From assembly GCA_027307165.1 (NCBI GenBank), contig DAHUXM010000025.1, positions 1 through 64,000 on the forward strand: a stretch of DNA of 64,000 nt, written 5' to 3'. The stretch's first letter is position 1. Each line of letters begins with the position of its first letter. The DNA is from Gemmatimonadota bacterium (lineage in GTDB: Bacteria; Gemmatimonadota; Gemmatimonadetes; Gemmatimonadales; Gemmatimonadaceae). The translations under genes were made by a program, and so were the position numbers. Shown here one piece after another: positions 1 to 10,157 of this stretch. Under the pieces are notes generated by a model. The model searched no databases. It saw nothing but the letters and a program-made list of their open reading frames with translations, and was not told the DNA's origin.

Positions 1-308
<308 letters not shown>

Positions 309-445
309 GATTCGTCCAACTGGATGGGCACGCGGCCCATCCCCACATTCTCCTTCGCCAACAACTTCACAAACAACCTCGTACGGCCAGCCCCTGTGGC
401 CACCCTTTCCCAACGATGGACGGATCTCAATATCCGTCCCGAACA

Positions 446-518
446 AGCGGGAGACGGGACTCGAACCCGCGACATCAAGCTTGGAAGGCTAGCGCTCTAC
501 CAACTGAGCTACTCCCGC
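446..518 (-). tRNA. tRNA-Gly (anticodon TCC)
   Basis: The acceptor stem GCGGGAG/CTCCCGC is perfect, and the anticodon loop CTTCCAA gives anticodon TCC. The anticodon stem CTAGC/GCTTG has one T-T mismatch next to the outermost pair. CCA is not encoded. The 137-bp spacer to the next tRNA holds an 8-bp hairpin (322-329 with 335-342) that could be a processing site. It corresponds to glyT of the E. coli cluster. Confidence 0.95.
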
Positions 519-544
519 GACAGTGCTGAACAATGATCGAACAA

Positions 545-627
545 TGGTGGGGGAAGGATTCGAACCTTCGAAGGCGTTAGCCGGCAGATTTACAGTCTGC
601 TCCCGTTGGCCGCTTGGGTACCCCACC
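545..627 (-). tRNA. tRNA-Tyr (anticodon GTA)
   Basis: An 83-nt class II tRNA with a long variable arm. The acceptor stem is GGTGGGG/CCCCACC, the anticodon stem GCAGA/TCTGC encloses CTGTAAA with anticodon GTA, and the T-loop region is GGTTCGAATCC. The discriminator is A and CCA is not encoded. It corresponds to tyrU in the E. coli thrU-tyrU-glyT-thrT-tufB order. Confidence 0.97.
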
Positions 628-677
628 TGAGTCCTGCGCGACCACCGTGTGCCGCATGTAACCCCCCTTTCCCGCAG

Positions 678-750
678 AGCTGACGACCGGAATCGAACCG
701 GTAACCTGTCGATTACAAATCGACTGCTCCGCCAATTGAGCTACGTCAGC
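678..750 (-). tRNA. tRNA-Thr (anticodon TGT)
   Basis: A complete 73-nt cloverleaf. The acceptor stem GCTGACG/CGTCAGC is perfect, the anticodon stem GTCGA/TCGAC encloses TTTGTAA with anticodon TGT, and the T-arm is CCGGTTCGATTCCGG. It is the first gene of the tRNA-tuf transcription unit, just downstream of a good promoter, and corresponds to thrU of E. coli. Confidence 0.97.
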
Positions 751-774
751 AACGCGTTTCCACGCAAGCCTGGA

Positions 775-804
775 AAAATACCCTGTTTCCAGGGCAAGAG
801 TCAA
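775..804 (-). promoter_or_regulatory. Candidate housekeeping-sigma promoter of the tRNA-tuf operon
   Basis: Reading the minus strand, TTGACT (complement of 799-804) is followed after 18 bases by TATTTT (complement of 775-780). This closely resembles a sigma-70 -35/-10 pair. It lies about 25 bases before the first tRNA (ends 750) and just outside the cysS stop codon, as expected for a strong stable-RNA promoter. Confidence 0.65.
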
Positions 805-807
805 CGC

Positions 808-2220
808 CTACAACAGCTTTTTCCAACGAGTGCCCTGCGGCCCATCCTCGATCGCGATCCCTCGGTTCGTCAGCTCGTCCCGAATTGCATCACTCGTGGC
901 AAAATCCCGCCTGGCGCGCGCTGCCCGACGGTCCGCGAGCCGCCCTTCCACGTACGCGGCCAGCTCGGCATCGCCCTCCACCCGGTCGGGGACTATGTCG
1001 AGAACCCCGTCCACGAGCGCAAATGCCTCCCTTGCCCGTTCGAGGGCCGCCACATCGGTCCCGGATCTGTCCAGCTCCGAATTTGCGCGCCTGATGAACC
1101 TGAACAGCGCACCCATCGCCTCCGGCGCGTTGAGATCGTCGAACAACGCGGCCTTCGCCTCTCTCTCCAGGTCTGCCGCGGCAGCAGCGAGCTCGGGGGT
1201 CCCGCCCGTCGCCCCTTCCAACCGCTCGGCGAAGTCGCCGACTCGACGCACACCCTCGAGCGACGCTTCGAGAGCCTCCGGCGACAGGTTGATCTGCTTG
1301 CGATAGTGCGTGGAGAAGGTGAAATGTCGGAACGCCGCGCCCGACACACCCTGCTCCCGCATGTCCGCGACCGTCGCGACGTTCCCCACCCGCTTCGCCA
1401 TTTTGGCTCCGTCGGTGAGAAGAAACTGGCCGTGGCACCAGAAGCGCGAAAATTCATGGCCGGTCGCAGCCTCCGACTGCGCGATCTCGTCCTCGTGGTG
1501 CGGAAAGACGAGGTCGATCCCGCCGCAATGAATGTCCAGCGTCTCTCCAAGAAACCGCATTGCCATCGCGGAGCACTCCAGATGCCAGCCGGGACGGCCG
1601 CGGCCCCATGGCGAGTCCCAGGCGGCACCGGAGGCCTCGTCCTCGGGCTTCGCCGCCTTCCACAGCGCGAAGTCCTGCGCGTTCTCCTTGGCGTAGTCGT
1701 CCTGTGCCACGCGTGCACCGCTCTGAATCTCGCGCTTGTCCAGGCGCGACAACTTGCCGTACGCGGGAAACTTGTCGATCGCGAAGTACACCGATCCGTC
1801 GTCGGCCTGATATGCGACGCCTCGCGCGACCAGTCGCTCCACCAGAGCAATCATCTCCGGAATGCTTTCAGTGGCGCGAGGGTAGCGCTCCGCGTCCTCG
1901 ATCCTCAGATAGCGCCGATCGGCGTGAAATCGTTCGGTGACCGGCCCGGTGATCTCACCGATCGTGACACCGGCCTCCGATGCGCGACGAATGATCTTGT
2001 CGTCGACGTCGGTGAGATTCATCACCTGATCGACCTCCCATCCGGCCAACCGAAGCACACGTCGCATCAGATCTTCGAACAGAAACGTCCTGAAGTTTCC
2101 AACGTGCGCCGGATTGTACACTGTCGGGCCGCACGTATACATGCGCACCATCCTGCCGTCCGCTGGCGCGAATAGCTCGACCGACTGCGTCATCGTGTTG
2201 TAGAGGCGAACCTGAGGCAT
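808..2220 (-). CDS. cysS: Cysteinyl-tRNA synthetase
   Basis: A class I aminoacyl-tRNA synthetase charging tRNA-Cys, 470 residues, normal for the family. The HIGH-type motif appears as PAHVGNF after TCGPTVYNP, which contains the first zinc cysteine. Further zinc ligands lie in HLECSAMA and FPHHEDE, and the KMSKS loop reads KMAKRVGN. Translation can be extended upstream in frame to 2508, but homology begins at MPQVRLYNTMTQ, so the ATG at 2220 is chosen. It is transcribed away from the kinase gene at 2411 and towards the tRNA-tuf unit. Confidence 0.95.
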   Translation of the reverse strand: MPQVRLYNTMTQSVELFAPADGRMVRMYTCGPTVYNPAHVGNFRTFLFEDLMRRVLRLAGWEVDQVMNLTDVDDKIIRRASEAGVTIGEITGPVTERFHADRRYLRIEDAERYPRATESIPEMIALVERLVARGVAYQADDGSVYFAIDKFPAYGKLSRLDKREIQSGARVAQDDYAKENAQDFALWKAAKPEDEASGAAWDSPWGRGRPGWHLECSAMAMRFLGETLDIHCGGIDLVFPHHEDEIAQSEAATGHEFSRFWCHGQFLLTDGAKMAKRVGNVATVADMREQGVSGAAFRHFTFSTHYRKQINLSPEALEASLEGVRRVGDFAERLEGATGGTPELAAAAADLEREAKAALFDDLNAPEAMGALFRFIRRANSELDRSGTDVAALERAREAFALVDGVLDIVPDRVEGDAELAAYVEGRLADRRAARARRDFATSDAIRDELTNRGIAIEDGPQGTRWKKLL

Positions 2221-2410
2221 CGTACAAAGGTAAGTATGCAGCCTAGAGGCCGCGATGTTGCGATGGCCGGCCTCGTCCGTCAAGCAAGCTGAACCGGAGC
2301 GCTTGAGCGAAATCGTGTGATCGCGGAATGCACCGGCCACGATCCATGCCGCAATCCCAGCGCGATGCCGCCTGCAGCGATTCGATGGCGCCCGAGCCGG
2401 TCCTGCCTCG

Positions 2411-5296
2411 GTGATCTCGTCAATACGGACACAGTCGAATGAGCAGATTTCAGCAGCCAGGCGATTGAGCGAACCGGGCGAATTCAAAACGCGGCGTCGC
2501 CTCCGCACAGCACTTGTCGCGGCGCTCGCCGCGCTGGGCTACTACGCTGGTGCGCGCCTCGGCTACCGCTTTGCGATTCCAGGAGGCGCGGTCATGCTGT
2601 GGCCCGCCAGCGGAGTCATGCTGGGACTGATGCTCTCGAGCCAACGGCGCGACTGGCCCGCAATCCTTGTCGGGGGACTCATCGGAAGCATCGTCTCGGA
2701 CACGCGATCCGGCTACGGCGCCGTGTTCGCGGCTGGCGCCGCTGTCGCCAATGTCGGCGAGACTCTCGCGGCGACTCTGCTGGTGACCTGGCGGCTGCGG
2801 CACCGAATAACACTTTCGAGTCTCCGCGACGTGGGTGTGCTGGTCTTTGGTGCCGTCATCCTCAGCAACGCAGCGACCGCGATCCTCGGCGCGATAGCCA
2901 TGCATCAACGATTCCACTCAGCGTTGCTGCACGCATGGTTCTTCTGGTGGATCGGCGACGGTCTCGGAATGCTGATAGTGGCGCCCGTAGTGATCACAGG
3001 GTTTCTGGCGGCGAGACGCCCGCGACTCAAAACTCGATCCGCCGCCGAGGCAGTGCTCGTGTTTGCCGCACTCGCAGTCATCTCTCAGATAACGCTCGGC
3101 CCCGGATACTCGTGGGCGGCGGGACCCGGGCCGTTCGCCACGTTTCCGCTGCTTCTCTGGGCCGGCCTGCGCTTCGGCCCCTTTGGCGCGGCGGCCGCAA
3201 CTCTGGTGGTTGCGGCAATTGCAACGTGGAACGCGGCGCTGCATCTGGGTCCATTCACCGGCAATTCACTCTCGGTGATCGACACAGCCGTGCAAACTTA
3301 CACGTATCTCACTGTGACGAGCCTGTGCGCACTGATCCCGGCAGCCGTGGTCGCCGAGCGCGAGGCATCGGTGCGCCGCCAGAGTGAGAGTGAGGACCGC
3401 TACCGCTCGGTCGTGGAGGCGGCGACCGACGCAATCGTGACGATCGACACCGAGAGCCGCGTGCGCTTCGCGAACGCTGCCGTGAAGGACATCTTTGGCT
3501 ACGCGCCCGATGAACTCATCGGACGCAATCTCGACGTCCTCATGCCCGAATCGTTTCGGCCACTTCACAAGGCCGGACTGCACAGGTACGTGACGACGGG
3601 TGCACCGACCCTCGACTGGAGAGCGAAGCGGCTCACCGGCCTGCACAGAGACGGACACGAGATTCCCCTCGAGATCTCGTTCGGTGTCCGCAACGAAGGC
3701 GATGCGCGCATATTCACGGGCATTATCCGCGACATCAGCGATCAGCAAACAACCGCGCGCGCACTACGCGAAGCGGAAGACCGCATGGGATTCGCGCTGG
3801 CCGCCTCGCGAGTTGGAACATGGGAAGTGGATGTCGCGACGGGCGCCTCGACATGGTCGACCATCCAGGAGGAGCTTCACGGCGTCGCTGCGGGCACATA
3901 TGGCGGGACGCTGGAGGCGTTCATCGACCGGATCCATCCGGATGACCAACAGCAGGTCAAGGCTGCAATCCAGAAGGCGATGCAGCAACGCACAGATTCG
4001 AATCTTCTGTATCGCACTGTGTGGCCCGATGGAAGCGTCCACTGGATCAGCGGCGTTGGGCGCTCCTTCTACGACGCTGACGGCGCTCCGATACGCGCCG
4101 CCGGCATCACGCTGGACGTGACGGAGCGACGCGCACTGGAGGAACAGTACCGGCAATCACAGAAGATGGAGGCAGTTGGACAATTGGCGGGTGGTGTCGC
4201 GCACGATTTCAACAACTTGCTCACTGTGATTCAGAGTTACGGAAGCATCCTGCGCGATGGCGCGAAGCCGAACAGCGAGGCCGCCAACAACATCGCGGAG
4301 GTGCTTTCCGCCGCGGATCGCGCCGCAGCTCTGACGCGTCGATTGCTCGCGTTCAGCCGCGGACAGCTTCTGGCGCCGAGAGCATTGAGTCTGTCGGAAT
4401 CATTGCTGAGCGTCGAGCCGATGCTGCGCCGCCTGATCGGCGAGCACGTCGAGATCGTCGTGCGTGCTCCCCGCGACGCCGGCAACGTCGTTGCGGATCC
4501 GAGTGAGATCGAGCAGGTCATACTCAACCTTGCGATCAACGCGCGCGACGCAATGCCGGACGGAGGCACGTTGACGCTGGAAATCAGCAACGTCGAGCTC
4601 GACTCTGCGTATCAGCGAATGCACGGCACCGCGGCGACCGGTCCCTATGTGATGCTCGCCGTGAGCGACACCGGCACAGGGATGGACGCAGCAACCGCGA
4701 CGCGGGTGTTCGAACCATTTTTCACGACGAAGCCGCCTGGCAAGGGCACCGGCCTCGGCCTGTCGACCGTTTACGGGATCGTGACGAGGAATGGAGGATC
4801 GATCGCTGTTTACAGCGAGCCGAACCACGGGACGACGTTCAGAGCCTACTTTCCGCGCAGCGATGCCAAGATGGAAACCATCACGCCAACCGCTCCGGCG
4901 TGCGCAGCGTCCGGTTCTGAAACCTTGTTGCTGGTGGAAGATGATCCTGCGATCCGACGCATCACGACCCGTATCCTCACCGCGGCGGGATATCGCGTGA
5001 TTCCTGCAGGATCGCCAGAAGAGGCGCTGGACATCGCGAACACCAACGCGGCGGATATCGACCTTCTCTTTACAGACGTGGTGCTTCCAGAGATGAGTGG
5101 GCGAGGCTTGGCCGAGAAGCTTTCCGCGCGGGCCCCATCGATGAAAGTGCTCTACATGTCCGGCTACACCGACGACATGGTTGTGCGCACGGGCGTACTT
5201 GAACACGATACGCTGTTTCTTCAAAAGCCCTTTTCACAGAGCGCCTTGCTGAGCAAGGTGCGCGAAGCGCTCGATCGTAATTCGGCTCGGAGCTAG
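2411..5296 (+). CDS. MASE1-PAS-PAS hybrid sensor histidine kinase
   Basis: A membrane-bound hybrid two-component kinase of about 961 residues. Residues 30-300 form a MASE1-like sensory membrane domain with several helices. Two PAS/PAC domains follow (about 325-450 and 455-575), the second starting near [15 protein letters not shown]. The HisKA box is VAHDFNN with the phospho-accepting His near 598. The HATPase has the N-box NLAINARDA, the G1 box DTGTGMD and the G2 box GKGTGLGLS. The C-terminal receiver (about 835-955) has its phospho-Asp near 889 in [11 protein letters not shown] and the conserved Lys in LQKPF. A GTG start at 2411 is assumed; the exact N-terminus is uncertain. The signal sensed is unknown. 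Its stop overlaps the convergent transporter gene by 4 bases. Confidence 0.9.
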   Translation: MISSIRTQSNEQISAARRLSEPGEFKTRRRLRTALVAALAALGYYAGARLGYRFAIPGGAVMLWPASGVMLGLMLSSQRRDWPAILVGGLIGSIVSDTRSGYGAVFAAGAAVANVGETLAATLLVTWRLRHRITLSSLRDVGVLVFGAVILSNAATAILGAIAMHQRFHSALLHAWFFWWIGDGLGMLIVAPVVITGFLAARRPRLKTRSAAEAVLVFAALAVISQITLGPGYSWAAGPGPFATFPLLLWAGLRFGPFGAAAATLVVAAIATWNAALHLGPFTGNSLSVIDTAVQTYTYLTVTSLCALIPAAVVAEREASVRRQSESEDRYRSVVEAATDAIVTIDTESRVRFANAAVKDIFGYAPDELIGRNLDVLMPESFRPLHKAGLHRYVTTGAPTLDWRAKRLTGLHRDGHEIPLEISFGVRNEGDARIFTGIIRDISDQQTTARALREAEDRMGFALAASRVGTWEVDVATGASTWSTIQEELHGVAAGTYGGTLEAFIDRIHPDDQQQVKAAIQKAMQQRTDSNLLYRTVWPDGSVHWISGVGRSFYDADGAPIRAAGITLDVTERRALEEQYRQSQKMEAVGQLAGGVAHDFNNLLTVIQSYGSILRDGAKPNSEAANNIAEVLSAADRAAALTRRLLAFSRGQLLAPRALSLSESLLSVEPMLRRLIGEHVEIVVRAPRDAGNVVADPSEIEQVILNLAINARDAMPDGGTLTLEISNVELDSAYQRMHGTAATGPYVMLAVSDTGTGMDAATATRVFEPFFTTKPPGKGTGLGLSTVYGIVTRNGGSIAVYSEPNHGTTFRAYFPRSDAKMETITPTAPACAASGSETLLLVEDDPAIRRITTRILTAAGYRVIPAGSPEEALDIANTNAADIDLLFTDVVLPEMSGRGLAEKLSARAPSMKVLYMSGYTDDMVVRTGVLEHDTLFLQKPFSQSALLSKVREALDRNSARS

Positions 5297-6468
5297 GCTC
5301 TGAGCCGCGTCTTGAACGCTTCCATATCCACTGGGTGTCCCTCGGCGAGCAGTACCCCTCCGTCCGGTACCGGTACGCGAAGCACGAGCTTGCGGTCGCG
5401 ACCACCCTTGCGGAAGCCCTTTCCCTCGTAGATGCGGTTGATGAGGATCCGTCGCACTACAACCATCACCATCGCGAGAGTTGGCAATGCAACCACGAGT
5501 CCGAGCGGACCGAGCAGGCTCCCAACGACGAGCACCGCCATGATCGTAAGCACCGGCGGCAGCTCGACCTGCTTGGACATTACGAGCGGTGAGACGAGAT
5601 TGCCCTCGATGAGGTGCACTATCACGCCCACGCCGAGTACGAGCAGCGCGCGCGTTCCGCCATTGGGACCGGCGAGGACGAAAGCGGCCGGCAACGTGGT
5701 GCTGAGCAGTGAGCCGAAGAACGGAACTATTGCGACCATTCCCGTGAACACGCCGAACGTGAGCCAGTACGGCACGTTGAGCACCCACAGAAAGAACGCG
5801 GTGAGAATCGCGAGCACCGTCATCGTCGTCAGCTGGCCTACGATGTAGGCACGCAGCGAGCCCGCAATATCGCGCAGAATGTCGCGCACGAGATCGCGAT
5901 GTCGCGGCGGAAACAGCGCTATGAGCCATTCGCGATACACACCCGGTTGCAGAGCGAGATAGATGCTCATCACGAAGACAGAGAACACGTCGATCAGAAT
6001 TCCGACGACGGAGAACACGCGCGAGAACATTCCCTGTGCGTAGCTCGACATCTGATCGTACAGTGCGCGCAAGACCTGATGCTGGCCGGTCTTCCAATAG
6101 CCGCTCATGCCGGGAAGGCTGAGCACGAAGCGATCGAACGATGCCTCCCAGCTCGTGATGTAGGTGGGAAGGACATCCACGAGCTCACGCGTCTGTCCGA
6201 CTACGGCGGGCACGAGGAGCCAGAACAGACCGACCACGACCCCGATCGTGAGGAACACGCTCGCCGCGAATGCGACACGTGCGGGCATCTGCGCGCGCGA
6301 CACGAGCGCATCGCGCACCGCCCCAAGGTACAGCGAGAGTATGACGGCGATGAAGAGCAGCAGAAACACGTCCACCGTTCTCTGGAACATCCAGAGAAGT
6401 AGGATCAGGACTGTGACCGCCGTTATCGTTCCGGCGGCCTTTCCTCCACCTACGGAGACGGGACTCAA
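5293..6468 (-). CDS. AI-2E family transporter (TqsA/PerM-like permease)
   Basis: A polytopic inner-membrane protein of 391 residues. The N-terminal half has hydrophobic helices near residues 12-50 and 65-90. A soluble segment (about 95-150) follows, then further helices including the region GVFTGMVAIVPFFGSL and a late helix around VVGSLLGPLGLVVALP that are typical of the AI-2E (formerly UPF0118) family. Members export small molecules or act as Na+/H+ antiporters; the substrate cannot be read from sequence. The ATG overlaps the pspA stop by 4 bases (ATGA), so it is translationally coupled to pspA and probably part of an envelope-stress operon. Confidence 0.88.
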   Translation of the reverse strand: MSPVSVGGGKAAGTITAVTVLILLLWMFQRTVDVFLLLFIAVILSLYLGAVRDALVSRAQMPARVAFAASVFLTIGVVVGLFWLLVPAVVGQTRELVDVLPTYITSWEASFDRFVLSLPGMSGYWKTGQHQVLRALYDQMSSYAQGMFSRVFSVVGILIDVFSVFVMSIYLALQPGVYREWLIALFPPRHRDLVRDILRDIAGSLRAYIVGQLTTMTVLAILTAFFLWVLNVPYWLTFGVFTGMVAIVPFFGSLLSTTLPAAFVLAGPNGGTRALLVLGVGVIVHLIEGNLVSPLVMSKQVELPPVLTIMAVLVVGSLLGPLGLVVALPTLAMVMVVVRRILINRIYEGKGFRKGGRDRKLVLRVPVPDGGVLLAEGHPVDMEAFKTRLRA

Positions 6469-7256
6469 GTTTCCGGCTTTTTCTCGCTCGCATCCGGTGC
6501 GGGAAGTCCGCGCGCCGGATCAGAGGCCACTTCACCCGGCGCCAGCTGCCGCGACTGCGGCGCCTGGCCAGAGCCAACCAATCCCATCTTCTGCTTGAGC
6601 TGCGACAGCTGCAGATCCGCGGTCGCATCTCCCGCAGACGACTCCAGTTGCTTGAACTGATTGCTGAGCGCGTCGCCAGAGAACTCCTGATCGATCTCGA
6701 CGCTCGCGCGAATCTGTCGCTCGTTCTGCTCGATCTTCTCTTCCATGCGCGCGAACGCATCGAACGCCGACTTGTCGGACATCGACGACATGGTTTCCGA
6801 AATACGCTTCTGCGCTTCGGCACGACGCTGCCGCGCGAGCAGCAGTGTCTTCTTACGGTTTGCTTCTTCGATGTTGTCGTTTAGATCACGAAGCGAATTT
6901 TTGAGGCGGTCGGTCTCCTGCTTGTGCGCCTCCCATGTCATCTGCATCTGCTGGCCGCGCGAGACGTGCTCGTTTCTGCGCATGAGCGCCTGCTTGGCCA
7001 GCTCGTCGCGCCCTTCCTTGACGGCGAGCATGGCGCGTCGCTCCCACTCCTCGGCCTCGCGCAGCTCTCCCATGGTCTGGTCTTCAAGGCGCTTCTCGTC
7101 GGCAATCGCAGCGGCGACCTGCTGCTTGGCGCGCACGAGCTGCGTCCGCATGTCGGCGATGATCTGTGTCAACATCTTGTCCGGCTGCTCTACAGCCGAG
7201 ATCGCGGCGTTCACGTTTGCGCGAAAGAGACGCGCTATGCTTTCAAAGATGCCCAT
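6465..7256 (-). CDS. pspA: PspA/IM30 family membrane-stress protein
   Basis: A 263-residue, mostly helical coiled-coil protein starting MGIFESIARLFRANVNAAIS, the amphipathic N-terminal helix of PspA/IM30 (ESCRT-III superfamily). These proteins form rods or rings on damaged inner membrane and help keep the proton gradient. The coiled-coil core spans roughly residues 25-215. The last 40 residues are Pro/Ser-rich and probably disordered. The gene is coupled to the downstream AI-2E-type permease. No PspF or PspBC homologue lies nearby, so regulation differs from the enterobacterial psp system. Confidence 0.93.
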   Translation of the reverse strand: MGIFESIARLFRANVNAAISAVEQPDKMLTQIIADMRTQLVRAKQQVAAAIADEKRLEDQTMGELREAEEWERRAMLAVKEGRDELAKQALMRRNEHVSRGQQMQMTWEAHKQETDRLKNSLRDLNDNIEEANRKKTLLLARQRRAEAQKRISETMSSMSDKSAFDAFARMEEKIEQNERQIRASVEIDQEFSGDALSNQFKQLESSAGDATADLQLSQLKQKMGLVGSGQAPQSRQLAPGEVASDPARGLPAPDASEKKPET

Positions 7257-7904
7257 GCGGACAGAATTGGTCGGAGTTCGTGGAGCGGGTGGTCGTCACG
7301 TACCAGGCCAGGTAAGGCTGAGCCGGTGCTATCTGTGCTGCCTATATACTAGCGCCGGCCACCAGATAAAAGAATAAACAAATACCAATGAGCGGGCGCC
7401 TCGGCCGTCTGCCGGCCGCCAACGGTTCGCTCCAGTCGCTCCGCGACAGGGCCGATCTGGCTACCCCGCCCGGCAATCCGCCGCACAGCCGCCAGTGCGA
7501 ACCGAGACCGCGATGGCGGCATTCCTGCCGAGCGCGGATGGCGCCGTCCGGACTGCGTCCCGGACGTGTTGTGTCTACCCATATGGGACGGCCGGTTCCG
7601 TCGCGACGACACAACAGTCGGGCTGTTTCGGAGACAGCCGTTTCGCAGTTGTCGACACACCGGATCCGTTGGCTAAGCCGTTGACGGACAACGTGTTGAC
7701 GAGAAATGACATTCTGATGATCCCGGACTGGCACGGGGCCCTGGAATTGCTCACTCGAATTGCGCGATAAACGGTGCGCACTTTCCACTCCGGAGCAGCC
7801 CGATGGCCCGTCGAATACTTCACACATCGGCCGCGATTTCGCGTTCGCTGGCATCCGTTATGATGTCACGCATTTCCACACCCTCACTCAGGAGGTCGAC
7901 CCTT
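7257..7904. other. Intergenic region without a convincing gene
   Basis: About 650 bases separate divergent pspA and the PEP-CTERM gene. Short open frames exist on both strands, the longest antisense at 7342-7854, but none shows a domain, ribosome binding site or normal composition. An AT-rich patch near 7340-7390 could hold promoter elements. A small hairpin (7621-7626 with 7634-7639, GGCTGT/ACAGCC) is visible. The region probably carries promoters for both neighbours and perhaps a long 5' leader. Confidence 0.5.
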
Positions 7905-8738
7905 ATGTTACGCTCCAAGCTGGCCCTTGGCGCCAGTGTATTGGCGTTGTGTACGCTTTCGGCGCCGGTACGGGCTCAGGCTGTCCGAACCGACCCCGGC
8001 TTTACCACGAACAATCTTCCAGCCAACGACGACGGATCTACAGGCCTGATCAACCTTGGATTCTCGGCGAATCTGTTTGGCGCGACGTACACGCAGGCGT
8101 ACGTCAACAACAACGGCAACATCACGTTTAGCGCGCCCCTCTCCACCTTCACTCCATTTGGTCTCACAGGTGGCGGCGTCCCACCGATCATCGCTCCGTT
8201 CTTCGCTGACGTGGACACACGCAACGGCCCAGTAATGACGTACGGCACGAGCTCGATCGGCGGTCACAATGCGTTTGGCGTGGACTGGCCCGGCGTCGGA
8301 TACTTCGGCGGCCACATCGACAAGACGAACATCTTCCAGCTGGTCCTGATTGATCGCAGTGATACTGGTGCGGGGAATTTCGATTTCGAGTTCAACTACA
8401 ACCAGATCCAGTGGGAGACTGGCGATGCAAGCGGGGGTTCGGGCGGCTTGGGGGGCAGTTGCGCGCACGCGGGCTACTCCAATGGCCTCTCCGGTGCCTC
8501 CAACAACTCCGCCGAGTTGACAGGCTCGGGCGTCTGCGGTGCCTTCCTCGATGGCGGAGTCGACGCGCTGATCAGCCACGACCAGAACAGCACCCAGCTT
8601 GGACGGTACGTCTTTTCGGTGCGCAACGGGCAGGTCATCCCGCCGACAACGGTGCCCGAGCCATCCTCGCTAGCGCTCCTCGGCACCGGCTTTGCGGGGC
8701 TCATCCCCATGGTGCGGAAGCGCCGCCGGAACCGTTGA
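7905..8738 (+). CDS. Secreted NIDO-like domain protein with PEP-CTERM sorting signal
   Basis: A 277-residue exported protein. It begins with a signal peptide (MLRSKLALGASVLALCTLSA, cleavage near VRAQA). A nidogen-like (NIDO) region of Asn/Gly-rich beta structure follows, containing AYVNNNGNITF and PIIAPFFADVDTR. The C-terminus is a PEP-CTERM signal: VPEPSSLALLGTGFAGL and then a basic tail. Such proteins are recognised by exosortase (EpsH), cleaved and placed in the outer envelope or exopolysaccharide matrix. The ATG at 7905 has a perfect AGGAGG nine bases upstream; in-frame upstream codons to 7803 lack such support. No exosortase gene lies in the window. Confidence 0.88.
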   Translation: MLRSKLALGASVLALCTLSAPVRAQAVRTDPGFTTNNLPANDDGSTGLINLGFSANLFGATYTQAYVNNNGNITFSAPLSTFTPFGLTGGGVPPIIAPFFADVDTRNGPVMTYGTSSIGGHNAFGVDWPGVGYFGGHIDKTNIFQLVLIDRSDTGAGNFDFEFNYNQIQWETGDASGGSGGLGGSCAHAGYSNGLSGASNNSAELTGSGVCGAFLDGGVDALISHDQNSTQLGRYVFSVRNGQVIPPTTVPEPSSLALLGTGFAGLIPMVRKRRRNR

Positions 8739-8764
8739 ACGCGCAAGCTCACAAGCACTTTTGA

Positions 8765-8792
8765 AAGGGCCCATGTTATCGCATGGGCCCTT
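8765..8792. terminator. Hairpin terminator between convergent genes
   Basis: An 11-bp perfect stem (8765-8775 with 8782-8792, AAGGGCCCATG and its complement) closes a 6-base loop. It lies between the end of the PEP-CTERM gene and the end of the convergent acetyltransferase gene. The stem ends in AA/TT pairs, so it may work in both directions although neither side has a long T-run. Confidence 0.7.
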
Positions 8793-8795
8793 CGG

Positions 8796-9266
8796 TTATC
8801 TGCCTGCGGGACGAACCATTTCGGTGTGCGGTATGTCGTCCTCGTCGTACTCGTAACCGGTCGAGACGAAGCCCAACTGCTCGTAGAAGCGGAGCAGGTA
8901 CCTCTGCGCCCCGATGCGAATCGGAACGGGGCCGTACAGCCGCTCGGCGCGGGCGATTCCTTCCCGCACCAGTGCACGCCCGAGTCCCGTTCCTCGCACC
9001 GATGCAGCCGTTGCGATCCGCCCCAGCGACGGCTCAACGTACTTGATACCAGGCGGAACGACGCGCAGGTAGGCCGCTATCTCGCCGTTGGCACCACGCG
9101 TCCACAGATGATGTGATACCCGATCTGCGCCATCGGAATCCTGGTACGGACAGTTCTGCTCGACGATGAAGATCGCGGTGCGGAGCGCGACGATGTCGTA
9201 CAGATCGTCCGGTGTTAGCTCATGGAAGTGCGCCCACTGCCACACGGTGGCGGGTTGCTCGGTCAC
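8796..9266 (-). CDS. ElaA-type GNAT N-acetyltransferase
   Basis: A 156-residue acetyl-CoA-dependent acetyltransferase of the ElaA group. Family features seen are the N-terminal WQWAHFHELTPDDLYDIVALR, followed by FIVEQNCPYQDSDGAD. The acetyl-CoA-binding loop is RGTGLGRALV (motif A, near residue 96). The C-terminal FYEQLGFVSTGYEYDEDDIPH is also typical. The natural substrate of ElaA proteins is not established. It lies 3 bases upstream of the sdaAA stop on the same strand, so it is probably the last gene of the uvrA-sdaAB-sdaAA transcription unit. Confidence 0.88.
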   Translation of the reverse strand: MTEQPATVWQWAHFHELTPDDLYDIVALRTAIFIVEQNCPYQDSDGADRVSHHLWTRGANGEIAAYLRVVPPGIKYVEPSLGRIATAASVRGTGLGRALVREGIARAERLYGPVPIRIGAQRYLLRFYEQLGFVSTGYEYDEDDIPHTEMVRPAGR

Positions 9267-9269
9267 GAC

Positions 9270-10148
9270 CTACGCCCGCTTGATCTGGTACAGCCTCTCC
9301 TTGGCAAGGCGGCGCCCTGTAGGCGTCGCCGCGAGGCCACCACCTGCTGTCTCGCGATAACGCACGTCCATCTCGCGACCAATCTGCCCCATCACGTCGA
9401 TCACCTCATCCACCGGTATCGCGAACTCGATCCCTGCGAGCGCCATCTCGATCGCTGCAAGCGCAATCGCGGAGCCAGTAGCGTTCCGGAATACACATGG
9501 CAACTCCACGAGACCGCCAAGCGGATCGCAAATGAGGCCGAGCGTGCTCTGCATGGCAAGCGCCGTCGCGTGGCCGGCCTGGCGCGGCGATCCGCCGAGC
9601 ATCTCCGTGGCTGCACCCGCGGCCATTCCAGCAGCCGCGCCCGTCTCCGCCTGACATCCGCCCTCTGCACCAGACAGAGATGCGCGCTCGGCGATCACCG
9701 CGCCGATGAGGCCGGCGGTTGCGAGTGCATCGACGAGTTTCTCATCGGGGATACCGCGCGCAGTGGCTATGCCAGTGAGCACTGCGGGCAGAACGCCGGC
9801 GCCGCCCGCAGTCGGCGCAGCGACGATTACGCCCATTGCCGCGTTCACTTCCTGAACTGCCAGCGCGCGTATGAGGATGTCGTGGAACGGCGTCGCGGCC
9901 AGCGGTCCTGCAGTGCTGTTGACGAGCTTAGCGGCATCGCCACCAACGAGCCCGGAATTGGAGCGCATCGCGCCGGTCATTCCAGCGTCGACTGCGCCAC
10001 GCATCACATTGAGCGCGCGAGCGAGCGAGCCGCGGATGTCTGCGACGCTGCGTCCCTGATCCTGCGATTCCAGGTCGAGTGCCACGGTTGTGAGCGTGGC
10101 CCCACGGGCTTCGGCGTCGCTTATGGCCTCGGCGAGTGATCTATACAT
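9270..10148 (-). CDS. sdaAA: L-serine ammonia-lyase, alpha subunit
   Basis: The iron-sulfur catalytic subunit of L-serine dehydratase, converting serine to pyruvate and ammonia. The 292 residues contain the family cysteines in AEGGCQAETGAAAGMAAGA and LICDPLGGLVELPC, which hold the labile [4Fe-4S] cluster, and the segment SNSGLVGGDAAKL. The enzyme is split into alpha and beta chains as in Firmicutes, unlike the single-chain enzyme of enterobacteria. It follows sdaAB by 9 bases. Confidence 0.95.
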   Translation of the reverse strand: MYRSLAEAISDAEARGATLTTVALDLESQDQGRSVADIRGSLARALNVMRGAVDAGMTGAMRSNSGLVGGDAAKLVNSTAGPLAATPFHDILIRALAVQEVNAAMGVIVAAPTAGGAGVLPAVLTGIATARGIPDEKLVDALATAGLIGAVIAERASLSGAEGGCQAETGAAAGMAAGAATEMLGGSPRQAGHATALAMQSTLGLICDPLGGLVELPCVFRNATGSAIALAAIEMALAGIEFAIPVDEVIDVMGQIGREMDVRYRETAGGGLAATPTGRRLAKERLYQIKRA

Positions 10149-10157
10149 TCGACTGCC

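Noticed and set aside
649-2175. Long open frame antisense to cysS and across tRNA genes
   Set aside because: It covers tRNAs and the complement of a clear cysS; no domain is visible.
7729-7750. Sigma-54 promoter (TGGCAC ... TTGC)
   Set aside because: The spacing is 12 instead of 5 bases.
7342-7854. Antisense open frame between pspA and the PEP-CTERM gene
   Set aside because: No recognisable domain, biased composition and no ribosome binding site; it also covers the likely promoter region.
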